From Limisphaerales bacterium (lineage in GTDB: Bacteria > Verrucomicrobiota > Verrucomicrobiia > Limisphaerales > SXTU01): a DNA stretch of 64,000 nt. A program made the position numbers and the translations under genes. The notes under the pieces were generated by a model, which was not told the DNA's origin, ran no database searches, and saw only the letters and a list, made by a program, of their open reading frames with translations. Where the stretch lies: the NCBI GenBank assembly GCA_009773355.1, contig WRPG01000043.1:5745-69744 (forward strand), given 5' to 3'. Position 1 is the first letter of the stretch; every line of letters starts with the position of its first letter. Shown one piece after another: positions 25,348 through 34,873 of the stretch.

Positions 25348-26720
25348 TTTGCATCGTCTCCTACGGGGGCGAGGTTCTTCTGAAGCGTCTCCGGCGTGAC
25401 CTCGCCCTCCCAGCGGCTGATGGCAACCGTCGCCACGCCGTTGCCAATGAGGTTGGTGATGGCGCGACATTCGCTCATGAAACGGTCAATCCCCACCAGC
25501 AGCGCGAGCGATGCGATGGGCACCTTCGGCAGCACCGCGAGCGTGGCCGCCAACGTCACGAAGCCCGCGCCCGTCACGCCGCTGGAGCCTTTCGACGACA
25601 CCATCGCGACCAGCAGCAGCGTGGCCTGCTCGCGAAGGTCGAGCGGCGTGTTGGTGGCCTGCGCGAGGAAGACGGCGGCCATCGTCATGTAGATGTTCGT
25701 GCCGTCGAGATTGAAGCTGTAGCCCGTGGGAATGACGAGGCCGACGGTGGAATTCGAGCAGCCGAGCCGCCGCATCTTTTGAATCATGCCCGGCAGCGCG
25801 GTCTCGGAGGAGCTTGTGCCCAGCACCAGCAGCAGCTCCTCCTTGATGAACGCGAGGAAGCGGAGAATCGAGAAGCCGCACAGCGCCGCGATCCCGCCGA
25901 GCACCACGAAGACGAACACCCCGGCGGTCGCGTAGAAGCCGGCCATGAGCTTGAGCAGCTTTTCCAGCGAGCCAAGGCCGTAGCTGCCCACGGTGAAGGC
26001 CATCGCGCCGAACGCGCCCACCGGCGCGAGCTGCACCACGATGCGCATGACGCCGAAGAAGATTTCCGAAGCCCGCTCGATGACGTTCAGCACCGCGAGC
26101 CGGTGGTGGTTGTGCAACGCGGTGATGGCGAAGGCGGTGAGCGCGGAGACGAGCAGCACTTGCAGCAGGTCGCCGGTGACGAAGGCGGAGAAGAGCGTGG
26201 CGGGAATGATGTTCAGGAGGAAGGCCGTCATCGTCTGTGACTCGGCGCGCTTGGCGTAGCCCTTGGCGATGTCGGGGTCGAGCGTGGCCGGGTCAATGTT
26301 GAAGCCCGCGCCCGGCTGAAGCCAGTTCACCACCACGAGGCCGATGATGAGCGCAATCGTCGAGACGACCTCGAAGTAAAGCAGCGTCTTCACGCCCACG
26401 CGCCCGAGCTTCCTCATGTCGCTCATCGAGGCGATGCCGTGAACCACCGTGCAGAAGATGATGGGCGCAATCATCATCTTCACCAGCGCGATGAAGGCGT
26501 CCCCCAACGGCTTCAACTTCGCCGCGCTCCACTGGTCCGGTGCCTCCTTGTCGAGTGGAAAGTAAATCCCGACGACGATGCCGAACACGACCGCGAGCAG
26601 CACCTGGATGTAGAGCACGCGATACCAAGGCGTGCGTTCGGGCGGGGCGGACGGCGCGGGTGTGTTCAAGCGGCGCGAGGCTAGCCGCTGGCATCGCCCC
26701 GCGCAACTTGCCTTGAGCAC
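25344..26720 (-). CDS. Dicarboxylate/amino acid:cation symporter (DAACS, GltP/DctA-like)
   Basis: The product is up to 458 residues with about eight membrane segments plus re-entrant loops. Family motifs include the Ser-rich loop [40 protein letters not shown] and the [17 protein letters not shown] loop. It imports C4-dicarboxylates or glutamate/aspartate with Na+ or H+. The first 17 residues ([13 protein letters not shown]...) look unlikely; a TTG at 26669 ([12 protein letters not shown]) is an alternative start. The stop codon is supplied by a palindromic repeat. Confidence 0.93.
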   Translation of the reverse strand: MLKASCAGRCQRLASRRLNTPAPSAPPERTPWYRVLYIQVLLAVVFGIVVGIYFPLDKEAPDQWSAAKLKPLGDAFIALVKMMIAPIIFCTVVHGIASMSDMRKLGRVGVKTLLYFEVVSTIALIIGLVVVNWLQPGAGFNIDPATLDPDIAKGYAKRAESQTMTAFLLNIIPATLFSAFVTGDLLQVLLVSALTAFAITALHNHHRLAVLNVIERASEIFFGVMRIVVQLAPVGAFGAMAFTVGSYGLGSLEKLLKLMAGFYATAGVFVFVVLGGIAALCGFSILRFLAFIKEELLLVLGTSSSETALPGMIQKMRRLGCSNSTVGLVIPTGYSFNLDGTNIYMTMAAVFLAQATNTPLDLREQATLLLVAMVSSKGSSGVTGAGFVTLAATLAVLPKVPIASLALLVGIDRFMSECRAITNLIGNGVATVAISRWEGEVTPETLQKNLAPVGDDAK

Positions 26721-26778
26721 TTTTGAATTGCGTCACGCCCGGCGGTTTCCAATTCTCGCGACAGCACCGACCCAATCT

Positions 26779-27663
26779 ATGAGCCACCACGTTTCCCGCC
26801 GCCACTTCGTCCACACCCTCGCCGCCGCCAGTCTGGCCCCCGCCGCCTTCGCCGCCGGCAAATCCCGGGACGTGAAGAAGGCCATCATGTGGGGCACCAT
26901 CGGCGTGAAGGGCAGCGTGCTGGAGAAGATGCAGGCCGCCAAGACCGCCGGGTTCCTCGGCGTGGAGCCGATGGGCGGCATGGACCGCGCCGAGGTGAAA
27001 GCCGCTTTGCAAGCCACCGGCCTCAAGGCCGCGAGCGTCTGCTGCCACACGCATTGGGCGAAGCCGCTCTCCGCGCCCGACGAGCCGACGCGCAAAGTCG
27101 GCTACGATGGCCTGGTGCTCTCGCTTCAGGACGCGAAGGAATACGGCGCGACCAGCGTGCTGCTCGTGCCCGGCGTGGTGAATGACAAGGTCAGCTATGA
27201 CGACTGCTTCAAGCGCTGCGTCGCCGAAATCAAGAAGACCGTGCCCGTCGCGAAAGACCTCGGCGTGAAGATTGCCATCGAGAACGTCTGGAACAACTTC
27301 GTCACCAAGCCGCAGCAGGCCGTGGATCTCCTCGACGCCATCAACAGCGAGTGGGTGGGCTGGCACTTCGACATCGGCAACGTGGGCCGCTACAGCCCGG
27401 CGGAGACGTGGATTCCGGTCATCGGCAGGCGCATCCTCAAGCTGCACATCAAGGAGTTCGACACCCGCAAGATGACACCGGACAAGCCGGGCGCGGGTTT
27501 CGGCGCGAAGTTCCTCGAAGGCGACAACAAATGGCCTGCCATCATGGCCGCGCTGGACAAGATCGGTTATTCCGGCTGGGGCATCGCCGAGCAAGGCGGC
27601 GGTGGCACGCCGGAGGGCTTGAAGGACTTGTCCGACCGGATGACGAAGATTTTCGCGAGCTGA
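26779..27663 (+). CDS. Sugar phosphate isomerase/epimerase (xylose-isomerase-like TIM barrel), exported
   Basis: The product is about 294 residues with a Tat-type leader (SRRHFVHTLAAASLAPAAFA). The TIM-barrel AP-endonuclease-2-like fold shows metal-site segments KIAIENVWNNFV, VGWHFDIGNVGRY and ILKLHIKEFDTR, plus the late GWGIAEQGGGG. It resembles hydroxypyruvate isomerase-type proteins, which are very numerous in this phylum and usually of unknown substrate. The start at 26779 puts the twin-arginine leader at the N-terminus. Confidence 0.88.
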   Translation: MSHHVSRRHFVHTLAAASLAPAAFAAGKSRDVKKAIMWGTIGVKGSVLEKMQAAKTAGFLGVEPMGGMDRAEVKAALQATGLKAASVCCHTHWAKPLSAPDEPTRKVGYDGLVLSLQDAKEYGATSVLLVPGVVNDKVSYDDCFKRCVAEIKKTVPVAKDLGVKIAIENVWNNFVTKPQQAVDLLDAINSEWVGWHFDIGNVGRYSPAETWIPVIGRRILKLHIKEFDTRKMTPDKPGAGFGAKFLEGDNKWPAIMAALDKIGYSGWGIAEQGGGGTPEGLKDLSDRMTKIFAS

Positions 27664-27695
27664 CGCCGAGCCGCCGAGAAATTCGGCGGTGGAAG

Positions 27696-28406
27696 TTACT
27701 TCTTAACCGAGAAGATGACGAGCGTTGGCCCCTGCTTGGAGCGATCGTTCACGTCGTGCTGGAAATAGACGCGCTCAACATGGTCTCCGAACTGGTCAAG
27801 TATGTCGCGGACGGTCTGGATTTGCCCGGTGGTGCCCATAAGCTTGCCCTCCTTCCGAAGTGACTCGATGACCGCGTCGGGGTAGCAGGTGATGCCAATG
27901 GCCACCAGGCCGCCAGGGCGCACGACACGGACGATTTCGCGCGCGGCACGGCGCGGGTCGTCGCTGTAAGTGAGCACCCACCCCAGCATCACAGCGTCCC
28001 AACTGCTGTCCTGGTAAGGCATGGCATGCATGTTGCCGAGGTCCACCCAGGGCGAGTAAGACAGCATGTCGAGGCCGCGGACGTTTTCTGGCGCAAAGCC
28101 GTAGGCGGTCAGGTAGAGCAGATCCGTCTCGAAGCGGCAGCCAATGGCCAGCACGCGGGATTCGGGCGTAAGCCGGTCAATCACGGCCAGCGGCTGGATC
28201 AACTTAAGGATGCGGTCGCTGGGTCGACCGTCGAGCAGCCCTTTGACGTTGTGGGCATGGCCGGAGACGCCGAGGTGGTCGTCATACGCGCGAACGGTGC
28301 GTTTGAGCTTGGTGAACCAGAAATAGCGGACCTTGAAGACGAAATTGCAGATGGGCTTCACCCGCATGAAGCGGTTAAGGCGGTAGATGAGGCGGGAGCT
28401 TGCCAT
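27696..28406 (-). CDS. Class I SAM-dependent methyltransferase
   Basis: The product is 236 residues. The SAM-binding motif I is degenerate (SRVLAIGCRFETDLLYL), followed by NVRGLDMLSYSPWVDLGNMH, DAVMLGWVLTYSDDPRRA and REIVRVVRPGGLVAIGITCY, the usual post-motif pattern. The N-terminal 60 residues are basic and aromatic (FVFKVRYFWFTKLKR). It lies at the edge of a surface-polysaccharide cluster, so a sugar or lipid-linked glycan is a plausible substrate. Confidence 0.82.
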   Translation of the reverse strand: MASSRLIYRLNRFMRVKPICNFVFKVRYFWFTKLKRTVRAYDDHLGVSGHAHNVKGLLDGRPSDRILKLIQPLAVIDRLTPESRVLAIGCRFETDLLYLTAYGFAPENVRGLDMLSYSPWVDLGNMHAMPYQDSSWDAVMLGWVLTYSDDPRRAAREIVRVVRPGGLVAIGITCYPDAVIESLRKEGKLMGTTGQIQTVRDILDQFGDHVERVYFQHDVNDRSKQGPTLVIFSVKK

Positions 28407-28459
28407 AAGCGGCGCAGGCTAGTGCGGGGTCCGCACCCTGACAAGGCCGGACGCCGCGC

Positions 28460-29230
28460 TCAGGCAGGTGACTGGAATTCCGCCGGCAGCACCGGACGGA
28501 AGTGTTCCTGGACGAAAGGATCGCGCAGGAAGCGTGCGCGCTTTTCCTGGAAGGACTTCACGAGCTTCGGGTCGTCCATCTGGCCCGTGAGCAGGCTGGA
28601 AATGTTGCTGGTGTGCCAGAGCACCCGGCTCATGCGCCAGAGGCTCAGAAGCTCGACGCCGTTGCGCCGGCCCGCAAAGTGCCGGGGCGCGAGGTGCCAG
28701 TCTCGGAGGAAATTGAACTCGATGTCCGCCAGCACGGATCGGCGCGTGAGGAGGAAGTGATACATCAGCTTGCCCTCGACCTCCTGTCCGGGGCGCGGGT
28801 TGTGCCGCAGGTGCCGGAGCCAGTCGCCCACCCGCTTGCGCCAGGGCCGGAAAGGATTCGCCTCGCGTTCGAACGTGCTGAGCGCGGCGAGGTCCGCGTT
28901 CACCAGCCGGCCAAACCAGCGCTTGTCCCACCCGCGCTCCAGAAAAATCGTGTCGCTGTGCACCAGACCCACAAGGTCGTGGCTGGCCGCGGCGAGGCCC
29001 ACATCCAACGCGTGGAAGTTTCCGTAAGAACCCTTGTGTTCCGTCGCATTGTCCAACCGGCGGATGCGTGGGAACTCGTCCAACATCTTCGACTCCGGGC
29101 TGCCCGGCGCGTTGTCCACCACCAGCACCTCCGGTTCGCCCATGCTGAAATGGAAGATGGAATGCAGTGCCAGCCGGGTGATCTCCGGCGTGCGGTAGTA
29201 GGGCACAATGAGCGTGTAGGGTGGAATCAT
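28460..29230 (-). CDS. Glycosyltransferase, family 2-like
   Basis: The product is about 256 residues. The GT-A fold begins with YTLIVPYYRTPEITRLALHS and VLVVDNAPGSPESKML. GLVHSDTIFLERGWD is the likely nucleotide/metal-binding region, with HSD in place of the usual DXD. The start at 29230 (MIPPYTLIVPYY) was preferred to the longer ORF because it matches the GT2 N-terminus. It is part of the glycan cluster. Donor and acceptor are unknown. Confidence 0.8.
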   Translation of the reverse strand: MIPPYTLIVPYYRTPEITRLALHSIFHFSMGEPEVLVVDNAPGSPESKMLDEFPRIRRLDNATEHKGSYGNFHALDVGLAAASHDLVGLVHSDTIFLERGWDKRWFGRLVNADLAALSTFEREANPFRPWRKRVGDWLRHLRHNPRPGQEVEGKLMYHFLLTRRSVLADIEFNFLRDWHLAPRHFAGRRNGVELLSLWRMSRVLWHTSNISSLLTGQMDDPKLVKSFQEKRARFLRDPFVQEHFRPVLPAEFQSPA

Positions 29231-29355
29231 GCTGCCAGGCGGGCGCAGGCTAGTGAGCGGCCCGCGGGCTGACAAGGGCGGACACCGCCGGGAAAATGCG
29301 TTGTCTCCGCCGCAGGCGCTGGCTAGCGTGATCACGCTGACATCGCGCTGACACC

Positions 29356-30198
29356 ATGAAACGCAACCGGGTCATCTCCTTCCTCAAGACGCCGATCTTC
29401 AAGGCCAAGGAATACCTCCACCGCCGCCCCCAGCCTGGCTTCCGCTGCGACTTCGCGCCGCCGGAGCAGAAGGAGCCTGCCCGGAAGGCGCTGGCGGAAC
29501 TGGAGCGCGAGGGCATCGCCCTGCTGCCCGCCCACTTCACGGGCGCGCGCCTGGAAAAACTCCGGCAAGCCTTCGAGGAAGCCGTCCGCAACCACCCGGA
29601 CAAGGCCAACCCCGACTCCCTGATCAACGAGGACATCCTTCACCTCAGCCCCGCCTTCGTCGAGGCGGCGCTGGATGACGTGCTGCTCGAGACCATCGGT
29701 GGCTATTACGGGAAGCCCTTCGCCGTCGGCCGCGCCAACGCCATGCGCATCCTGCCCTCACCGGAGACGCGCTATGGCTCCTACCAGTGGCACCACGACT
29801 CGCGCGGGCGGCAGGTCCATGTGATGATTCTCCTTCAGGACATGCCCGAGAACGGCCAGAAGATGTCCTACCTGCGCCAGTCCCATTTGCGCTACTACGA
29901 CCACTGGCGTGGGTTGGCGGAAGGCTCGCGCTTCGAGAAGGAAGTCCACGGCAACCCCGAGCTGGCCCCGCTGATCACGCACATCACCGGCCCGGCGGGC
30001 ACGGTCGGCATCTTCGACGCCAACGGCCTGCATTCCGGCAATCGTTGCCAGACGGTGACGCGCGACACGCTCACCTACTGCTACGTCACCTACCGGCACT
30101 TCAAAAAAATCCGCTGCCGCAAGGCCGATGTCGCCGCGCTGCCTCCCGCCAAGCGCGGCGTGCTCACGTTCAATCCCTTCTGCGAGCAGTTGGACTAG
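29356..30198 (+). CDS. Phytanoyl-CoA dioxygenase family protein (Fe(II)/2-oxoglutarate)
   Basis: The product is 280 residues. The iron ligands are visible as His146-x-Asp148 in YQWHHDSRG and His226 in DANGLHSGNR, and Arg230 would bind 2-oxoglutarate. Conserved context such as ILLQDMPENGQKMSYLRQSH agrees with the PhyH family. It sits inside a cluster of glycosyltransferases and methyltransferases but on the opposite strand, so it may hydroxylate a surface lipid or sugar. Its end overlaps the end of the GT4-like gene by four bases. Confidence 0.85.
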   Translation: MKRNRVISFLKTPIFKAKEYLHRRPQPGFRCDFAPPEQKEPARKALAELEREGIALLPAHFTGARLEKLRQAFEEAVRNHPDKANPDSLINEDILHLSPAFVEAALDDVLLETIGGYYGKPFAVGRANAMRILPSPETRYGSYQWHHDSRGRQVHVMILLQDMPENGQKMSYLRQSHLRYYDHWRGLAEGSRFEKEVHGNPELAPLITHITGPAGTVGIFDANGLHSGNRCQTVTRDTLTYCYVTYRHFKKIRCRKADVAALPPAKRGVLTFNPFCEQLD

Positions 30199-31292
30199 GC
30201 GCGCTCCCCCGAACCAGCCAGCCGCGCGAACTCCGCCGTCAGCTTCGCAACGGTGTGCCCGACGAGGAATTTGGCGCGCAGATTTTCCTGACTGCGGGCA
30301 AGGCCAAACTCGATGGCCGGCCAGTTCTGCAGCAGGTTCTTGAGCGCGGTCGCGAGTGCGGCGGGCTGGTGGGGCACAACCAGCAGCTCCGCCTGCGCCT
30401 GCGCCTGGTCGAGGATCCCGACGCGCGTGGTGAGCAGGGGCACGCCGGCGGCCAGCACCTCGACCGCCGCCATGCCGAAGGTTTCCATGCGCGACGGGTT
30501 GATGACGAGGTCGTAGCCCAGCACCAGTTCCCGGAACATTTCCACGCGGCCCAGGAAGTTGCACCGCGCCCGCCGCAGCCGGCCCAGCTTCAAGTCGTTC
30601 TGCGCCGGGTCGGGTTGCGCGCCGGTGAAATCAAACTGCAACTCGGGCAGCGCGCCGGCCTGCTCCAGTTGAAACAGCGCCTCGGTCAGGTCCGCCCAGC
30701 CCTTCCAGTCCAGCGGCGAGCCGAGCACGAGCACGCGGCGCGGGAACTCCGCCGCCTTTGGTTTCGGCGGGCTGAACTCGGACGGCTCGATGCCGTCGTG
30801 CACGAGGCGGATGTCCTTGGCCGCGTCCCAGCCCTTCGCGCGTGCCTGAATCTCGTCGCCCACGGCCACGACCGAGTCGTAGTCGCCGCAGCGGTATTTC
30901 CAGTAGTCGGCCTCGCGCATGCCCGGCGAGCGCAGGTGCATCACGGTGCGGGCGCGCAGCTCGCGCGCGCCGGCCAGGCCGAGCAGCCCTTCCCAATGGT
31001 CGTTCGCGTGGACGATGACCGGGGTGCCGGGGAGAGCGGCGACGCGCTTCGTCACGCGGCGCGCGAAGGCCGCGTTGCCCCACAGCCGCGCCGTGAGCGC
31101 GCGCGAGCTGGGAAACGGCTGGACCAGCACGGCCACGCCGTTGCGCTCGCATTCCGTCGTGAGCCAGCCGGGTTCCGAGCAGACGAGCACCGGGTTCCAC
31201 GGGCGCATCCCCTCGTGCCGCAGCATCCGGGCAAGGCACGTCTGCGCGCCGGCGCGGTGCGCGCGCTTCTGGAGGAAGACGGCGCGGTTCAT
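30195..31292 (-). CDS. Glycosyltransferase, GT4-like (GT-B fold)
   Basis: The product is 365 residues. The donor-binding C-terminal domain has the E-x7-E motif in SRMETFGMAAVEVLAAGVPL, and RRVLVLGSPLDWKGWADL begins that domain. The N-terminal acceptor domain carries VIVHANDHWEGLLGLAGARE. The start ATG (31290-31292) overlaps the stop of the upstream GT9 gene by four bases, so the two are coupled. It is likely involved in lipopolysaccharide core or O-antigen assembly. Confidence 0.88.
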   Translation of the reverse strand: MNRAVFLQKRAHRAGAQTCLARMLRHEGMRPWNPVLVCSEPGWLTTECERNGVAVLVQPFPSSRALTARLWGNAAFARRVTKRVAALPGTPVIVHANDHWEGLLGLAGARELRARTVMHLRSPGMREADYWKYRCGDYDSVVAVGDEIQARAKGWDAAKDIRLVHDGIEPSEFSPPKPKAAEFPRRVLVLGSPLDWKGWADLTEALFQLEQAGALPELQFDFTGAQPDPAQNDLKLGRLRRARCNFLGRVEMFRELVLGYDLVINPSRMETFGMAAVEVLAAGVPLLTTRVGILDQAQAQAELLVVPHQPAALATALKNLLQNWPAIEFGLARSQENLRAKFLVGHTVAKLTAEFARLAGSGERA

Positions 31293-32332
31293 GGCTTTGC
31301 GAGCAGTTTGTCCGCGGCGACGAGCACGGCGTCCGCCGTGATGCGCTCCATGCACGGGTAAGGCTTGGATTTGTCGCAGGTGAACTCGCGCTTTGCCTTG
31401 CACGGGCACTCGCCCAGCACCAGCTCGTGCCGGCATTGCCACGGATGCCAGCTCCACTCGGACGACGGGCCGAACAGCGCGACCGTCGGGGCCTGCATCG
31501 CGGCGGCGAGGTGCATGGCCACCGTGTCCACGCCGAGAAAGAGCTTGGCCCGCCCGAGCAGCCAGCCGAGTTCGTGGAGGCTGATCTGGCCGCCGGTCGT
31601 GAAGTGCCTCGCGCGCGCGGTGGCGAGGATGCCATTGACCAGCTCAGTCTCGCGCGCTGCGGGGCCGCAGGAAAAAACGACCTTCAGGCCGCGCTGTGCC
31701 AGCGTGTCCGCCACCGCCGCCCAGCGCTCGGGCAGCCATTGCTTGAACGCCCACCGGCTCGTCGGGTGGATCACGGCGAAAGCGCCAGCGTCGCCCAGCC
31801 AAGGCAGCTTGTCGCGCAGGCTCGCCTCGTCCACCTGCGGCTCGAAGCGCATCGGCCCCGGCTGCGCGCCCGGCTCGATGATGTCCGCGACGGTGCGGAA
31901 GTCGCGGAGCACCTGGTGCTCGCGCGCCCACTCGAAGCGGGTGAAGTGGGTGAAGAGCCTGCGCCGCCAGCCAGCCAGCGGCGGGAAGTCGTTGAAGCCC
32001 CGGACGTGGGCGCGCGAGGCGGCCACCCAAAACTTGGCGCGGTCGGAGTCAGACAGGTCGAATGCGTAGTCGTAGCGTCCGCCGCAAGCGATCACGCGGA
32101 AGGCCGCCGCCGACTCGCGCAGTTCCTTGCCGAGGGAGCGGTTCGCCCGCTCCGGGCTGCCGACGGGGAGGAGATTGGTCACGTCGGGATTGCCCCGCAG
32201 CACGACTTCGCAACCGCTGCGCACCATCACGTCCAGCCGGACGTCGGGGAACTTCTGCTTCAGGAAGCGCAGGGTGGGCGTGAGCAGCAGCGTGTCGCCG
32301 AGGTGGCCGAGCTTGACGAGCAGCACCTTCAC
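31289..32332 (-). CDS. Glycosyltransferase family 9 (LPS heptosyltransferase-like)
   Basis: The product is 347 residues. MKVLLVKLGHLGDTLLLTPT is the hallmark GT9 N-terminus. The C-terminal part has AVIHPTSRWAFKQWLPERWA, FLGVDTVAMHLAAAM and TVALFGPSSEWSWHPW, all typical of WaaC/WaaF/WaaQ enzymes. A Cys cluster near the end (CPCKAKREFTCDKSKPYPCM) is seen in many members. It presumably adds heptose or a related sugar to the LPS core, consistent with lpxD elsewhere in the window. The methyltransferase gene lies six bases upstream. Confidence 0.92.
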   Translation of the reverse strand: MKVLLVKLGHLGDTLLLTPTLRFLKQKFPDVRLDVMVRSGCEVVLRGNPDVTNLLPVGSPERANRSLGKELRESAAAFRVIACGGRYDYAFDLSDSDRAKFWVAASRAHVRGFNDFPPLAGWRRRLFTHFTRFEWAREHQVLRDFRTVADIIEPGAQPGPMRFEPQVDEASLRDKLPWLGDAGAFAVIHPTSRWAFKQWLPERWAAVADTLAQRGLKVVFSCGPAARETELVNGILATARARHFTTGGQISLHELGWLLGRAKLFLGVDTVAMHLAAAMQAPTVALFGPSSEWSWHPWQCRHELVLGECPCKAKREFTCDKSKPYPCMERITADAVLVAADKLLAKP

Positions 32333-32338
32333 GCGCCG

Positions 32339-32971
32339 CTACTCCTTTCGCCGCGCCACCACGAAGAGGTCGTCGCCGCACCAGTAGCGGCCGAGCAGCG
32401 CGTTGCGCAGGGCGTAGATGAGCGCGCGCCCCAGCGAGGGCTTGCGGTCGGTGTATTCGCCGGAGTCCGCGACCTCCCAGCCCGCGCGCCGGAGCAGCTT
32501 GCCCAGCGCGGAGATGGGGTAAGGCCGCACATGGGTCGGGTCGCGCCAGAAGTCACCGACGGCGCGCCGCATGTTCGCGATGTTGGGCGTGAGAATGACC
32601 ATCGGCGAGCCGGGCTTGACCGCGTGATGCAGCAGCTTGAACAGCTCCTCGACCTGCACCGGCGTGAAGTGCTCGACGATGTGCGAGACGTTCGCGCCGT
32701 CGTAGGTGCCGGGCGCGACGGCCTTGAGATGGTCGAAGAAGCTCTCGTTGATGACCTTGAGGCCCTTCGCCCGCGTGCGCTCGCACAGCTCGGCGTCCAG
32801 CTCGACGCCCGTGCCGTTGAGGCCGGCCTCCTTGAGCAGTTCGAGGAAATGCCCCTGGCCGGACGCCACATCCACGATGGACTGGCAGCCGCGAAACCGC
32901 TCGATGAAGGGCTGGAAATACCGCCGCGCCACTTCGCGCTCGCGCGGATCGGGGACGTGCATGTTGCTCAT
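32339..32971 (-). CDS. Class I SAM-dependent methyltransferase
   Basis: The product is 210 residues. SAM motif I is CQSIVDVASGQGHFLELLKE, then GTGVELDAELCERTRAKGL, NVSHIVEHFTPVQVEELFKL and SPMVILTPNIANMRRAV. This resembles methyltransferases found in O-antigen clusters that modify sugars or lipid-linked glycans. It leads the minus-strand run MT-GT9-GT4 with tight spacing, so it probably starts the operon. Confidence 0.87.
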   Translation of the reverse strand: MSNMHVPDPREREVARRYFQPFIERFRGCQSIVDVASGQGHFLELLKEAGLNGTGVELDAELCERTRAKGLKVINESFFDHLKAVAPGTYDGANVSHIVEHFTPVQVEELFKLLHHAVKPGSPMVILTPNIANMRRAVGDFWRDPTHVRPYPISALGKLLRRAGWEVADSGEYTDRKPSLGRALIYALRNALLGRYWCGDDLFVVARRKE

Positions 32972-33075
32972 GAACTGCCGGCCATGAAATCACACGCCCG
33001 CCGCAGCGCACAGGAAAAATGCTGCGCCCGCCGCGCTTTTGACTTTCCCCCTCCCTCCTCGTAGCCTCGCGGCGC

Positions 33076-34368
33076 ATGAATGTCCTGAAATTCTCGGACC
33101 AGAATTTCGCCGCCCGGCTGGAGCAGCTCGCGGCGGCTTCGAGCCTCTTCGACCCGGTGGTCGAGGATCGCGCGCGCGGCATCGTGGCCGCCGTGCGCGA
33201 GCGCGGCGACGCGGCGCTGCTGGAACTGACCGGGCGTTTCGACGGAGCCAAGCTCGCCGCCGAGCAACTTGCCGTCTCGCAGGCGGAGCTTTTCAGTGCC
33301 TCGCTTGCAGCCGATGACTCGCTGCTCGCCGCCGTGACCGAGGCGGAGAAGAACATCGCCGCCTTCGCCAGGAAGTCTCTCCGCAAGAACTGGTCGGCGC
33401 GCAACTCGCACGGCGCGGTGGTGGGCGAGAAGTTCGACGGCTTCGGGCGCGTGGGCATCTACATCCCCGGCGGCACCGCGCCGCTCGTCTCCACCGCTTT
33501 GATGACCATCACGCTCGCGCGCGTGGCGGGCTGCCGCGAAATCGCCGTGTGCACCCCGCCGGGCAAGGACGGCTTGGTGAACCCGGCGCTGCTCTTTGCC
33601 GCGCGCACGGCGGGTGCGACGGAGATTTACAAGGCCGGCGGCGCGCAAGCCATCGCCGCGCTGGCGCTGGGCACCGCGACCATCCGTCCGGTGCAAAAGG
33701 TCTTCGGCCCCGGCAACGCCTACGTCGTCGCCGCCAAGCGCCTGCTGGTCGGCCACGTCGCGATTGATCTCCTGCCCGGCCCCAGCGAGGTGCTCGTGCT
33801 CGCCGATGACACGGCCAACCCGAAGTTCGTCGCCGCCGACCTGCTCGCGCAGGCCGAACACGGCTCCGGCCACGAGCGCGTCTGGCTGGTGACAACTTCG
33901 GCAAAGATTCTCAAAGCGACGGAAAAGGAAATCGCGCGGCAGCTTCCGACGCTGTCGCGCTGCGAGTTCATCGCCAAGGCGCTGGCGAACAACGGCTGGC
34001 TCATCCAGGTGAAGTCGCTCGCCGATGCCTTCGCGCTCGTGAACCAACTCGCGCCGGAGCACTGCGAAGTGATGATCCGCCAGCAGCAGCAGGCCGTGGA
34101 GCAGATCACCACGGCGGGCGCGCTCTTCCTCGGCTCGTGGTCGCCCACGGTGCTGGGCGATTACGTCGCCGGCCCGAGCCACACCCTGCCCACCGGCGGC
34201 GCGGGCCGCAGCTTCGCCGGCCTGACCGTGGACCAGTTCCAACGCCGCACCAGCGTGGTGGACTACTCGAAGCCCGCGCTGAAGAAAGCCCTCCGCGCGG
34301 TGCAGAAGTTTGCCGAACTGGAAGGCTTGGACGCACACGGGAAGTCGGCTTCCATCCGGCTTGATTGA
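33076..34368 (+). CDS. hisD: Histidinol dehydrogenase
   Basis: HisD performs the last two steps of histidine synthesis, oxidising L-histidinol to histidine with NAD and zinc. It is 430 residues, the usual length. Conserved blocks include GRVGIYIPGGTAPLVSTALM, GGAQAIAALALGT, VFGPGNAYVVAAKRLL, IDLLPGPSEVLVLAD, AEHGSGHERVWLVT and AGPSHTLPTGGAGR. The other his genes are not in the window. The nuclease-like gene starts 13 bases after its stop. Confidence 0.97.
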   Translation: MNVLKFSDQNFAARLEQLAAASSLFDPVVEDRARGIVAAVRERGDAALLELTGRFDGAKLAAEQLAVSQAELFSASLAADDSLLAAVTEAEKNIAAFARKSLRKNWSARNSHGAVVGEKFDGFGRVGIYIPGGTAPLVSTALMTITLARVAGCREIAVCTPPGKDGLVNPALLFAARTAGATEIYKAGGAQAIAALALGTATIRPVQKVFGPGNAYVVAAKRLLVGHVAIDLLPGPSEVLVLADDTANPKFVAADLLAQAEHGSGHERVWLVTTSAKILKATEKEIARQLPTLSRCEFIAKALANNGWLIQVKSLADAFALVNQLAPEHCEVMIRQQQQAVEQITTAGALFLGSWSPTVLGDYVAGPSHTLPTGGAGRSFAGLTVDQFQRRTSVVDYSKPALKKALRAVQKFAELEGLDAHGKSASIRLD

Positions 34369-34381
34369 AACCTGACTGAGC

Positions 34382-34873
34382 ATGGGACGTAAGCCCAAAG
34401 GCCGGTTGACTTGGGATTTGGACGCCATCGCAGCGGCGCTCAAGATTCAGCCGGAGGACGTGCGGGAATACTTCACCGATGGCCGCCGCGTCTCCTTCAT
34501 CTTGGAGCGCCGCATCGCGCGCGAAGTGCTGAAGGGCCAACTCGCCGCAAGCGAAGGTGCCGACCACGACCTGACGGATGCGGACGGCGACAAGTGGGAA
34601 GTGCGCAGCATCACTCGCGGGGGAATCTACTTTTGTCCAAGTTACATGGTGGGGTCCGGCCGGACTTTTGAGCCGACCGGCTTTCTCGCCAAGCTGGACG
34701 GAATCAAGGGCTACATCCTCGCCGATGTGGAGACGTTTCCAGACGTTCCGATTTACGTCGTGTCGGCGGCGGAGGTCAGAACGTGGTGGCAGGCCCGGCA
34801 GCTTGGCTCGACGACGAAGGTTTCACGGGTGAAAGCTCTCCAACTGCTACAAGCACTCAGGCCGAACACATGA
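34382..34873 (+). CDS. Putative type II restriction endonuclease (PD-(D/E)xK-like)
   Basis: The product is 163 residues. I infer a restriction enzyme from three things. The middle holds Asp64/Asp66 and then Glu73-Val-Arg75 (DGDKWEVRSITRGGIYF), which fits a D...ExK core with Arg in place of Lys. The following strands (GYILADVETFPDVPIYVVSA, then EVRTWW) resemble the tail of small PD-(D/E)xK enzymes. The next gene is a DNA methyltransferase joined by an ATGA overlap. The N-terminus (GRKPKGRLTWDLDAIAAALK, EDVREYF) is helical and basic. No family could be named, and the key Lys is not present, so confidence is moderate. Confidence 0.55.
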   Translation: MGRKPKGRLTWDLDAIAAALKIQPEDVREYFTDGRRVSFILERRIAREVLKGQLAASEGADHDLTDADGDKWEVRSITRGGIYFCPSYMVGSGRTFEPTGFLAKLDGIKGYILADVETFPDVPIYVVSAAEVRTWWQARQLGSTTKVSRVKALQLLQALRPNT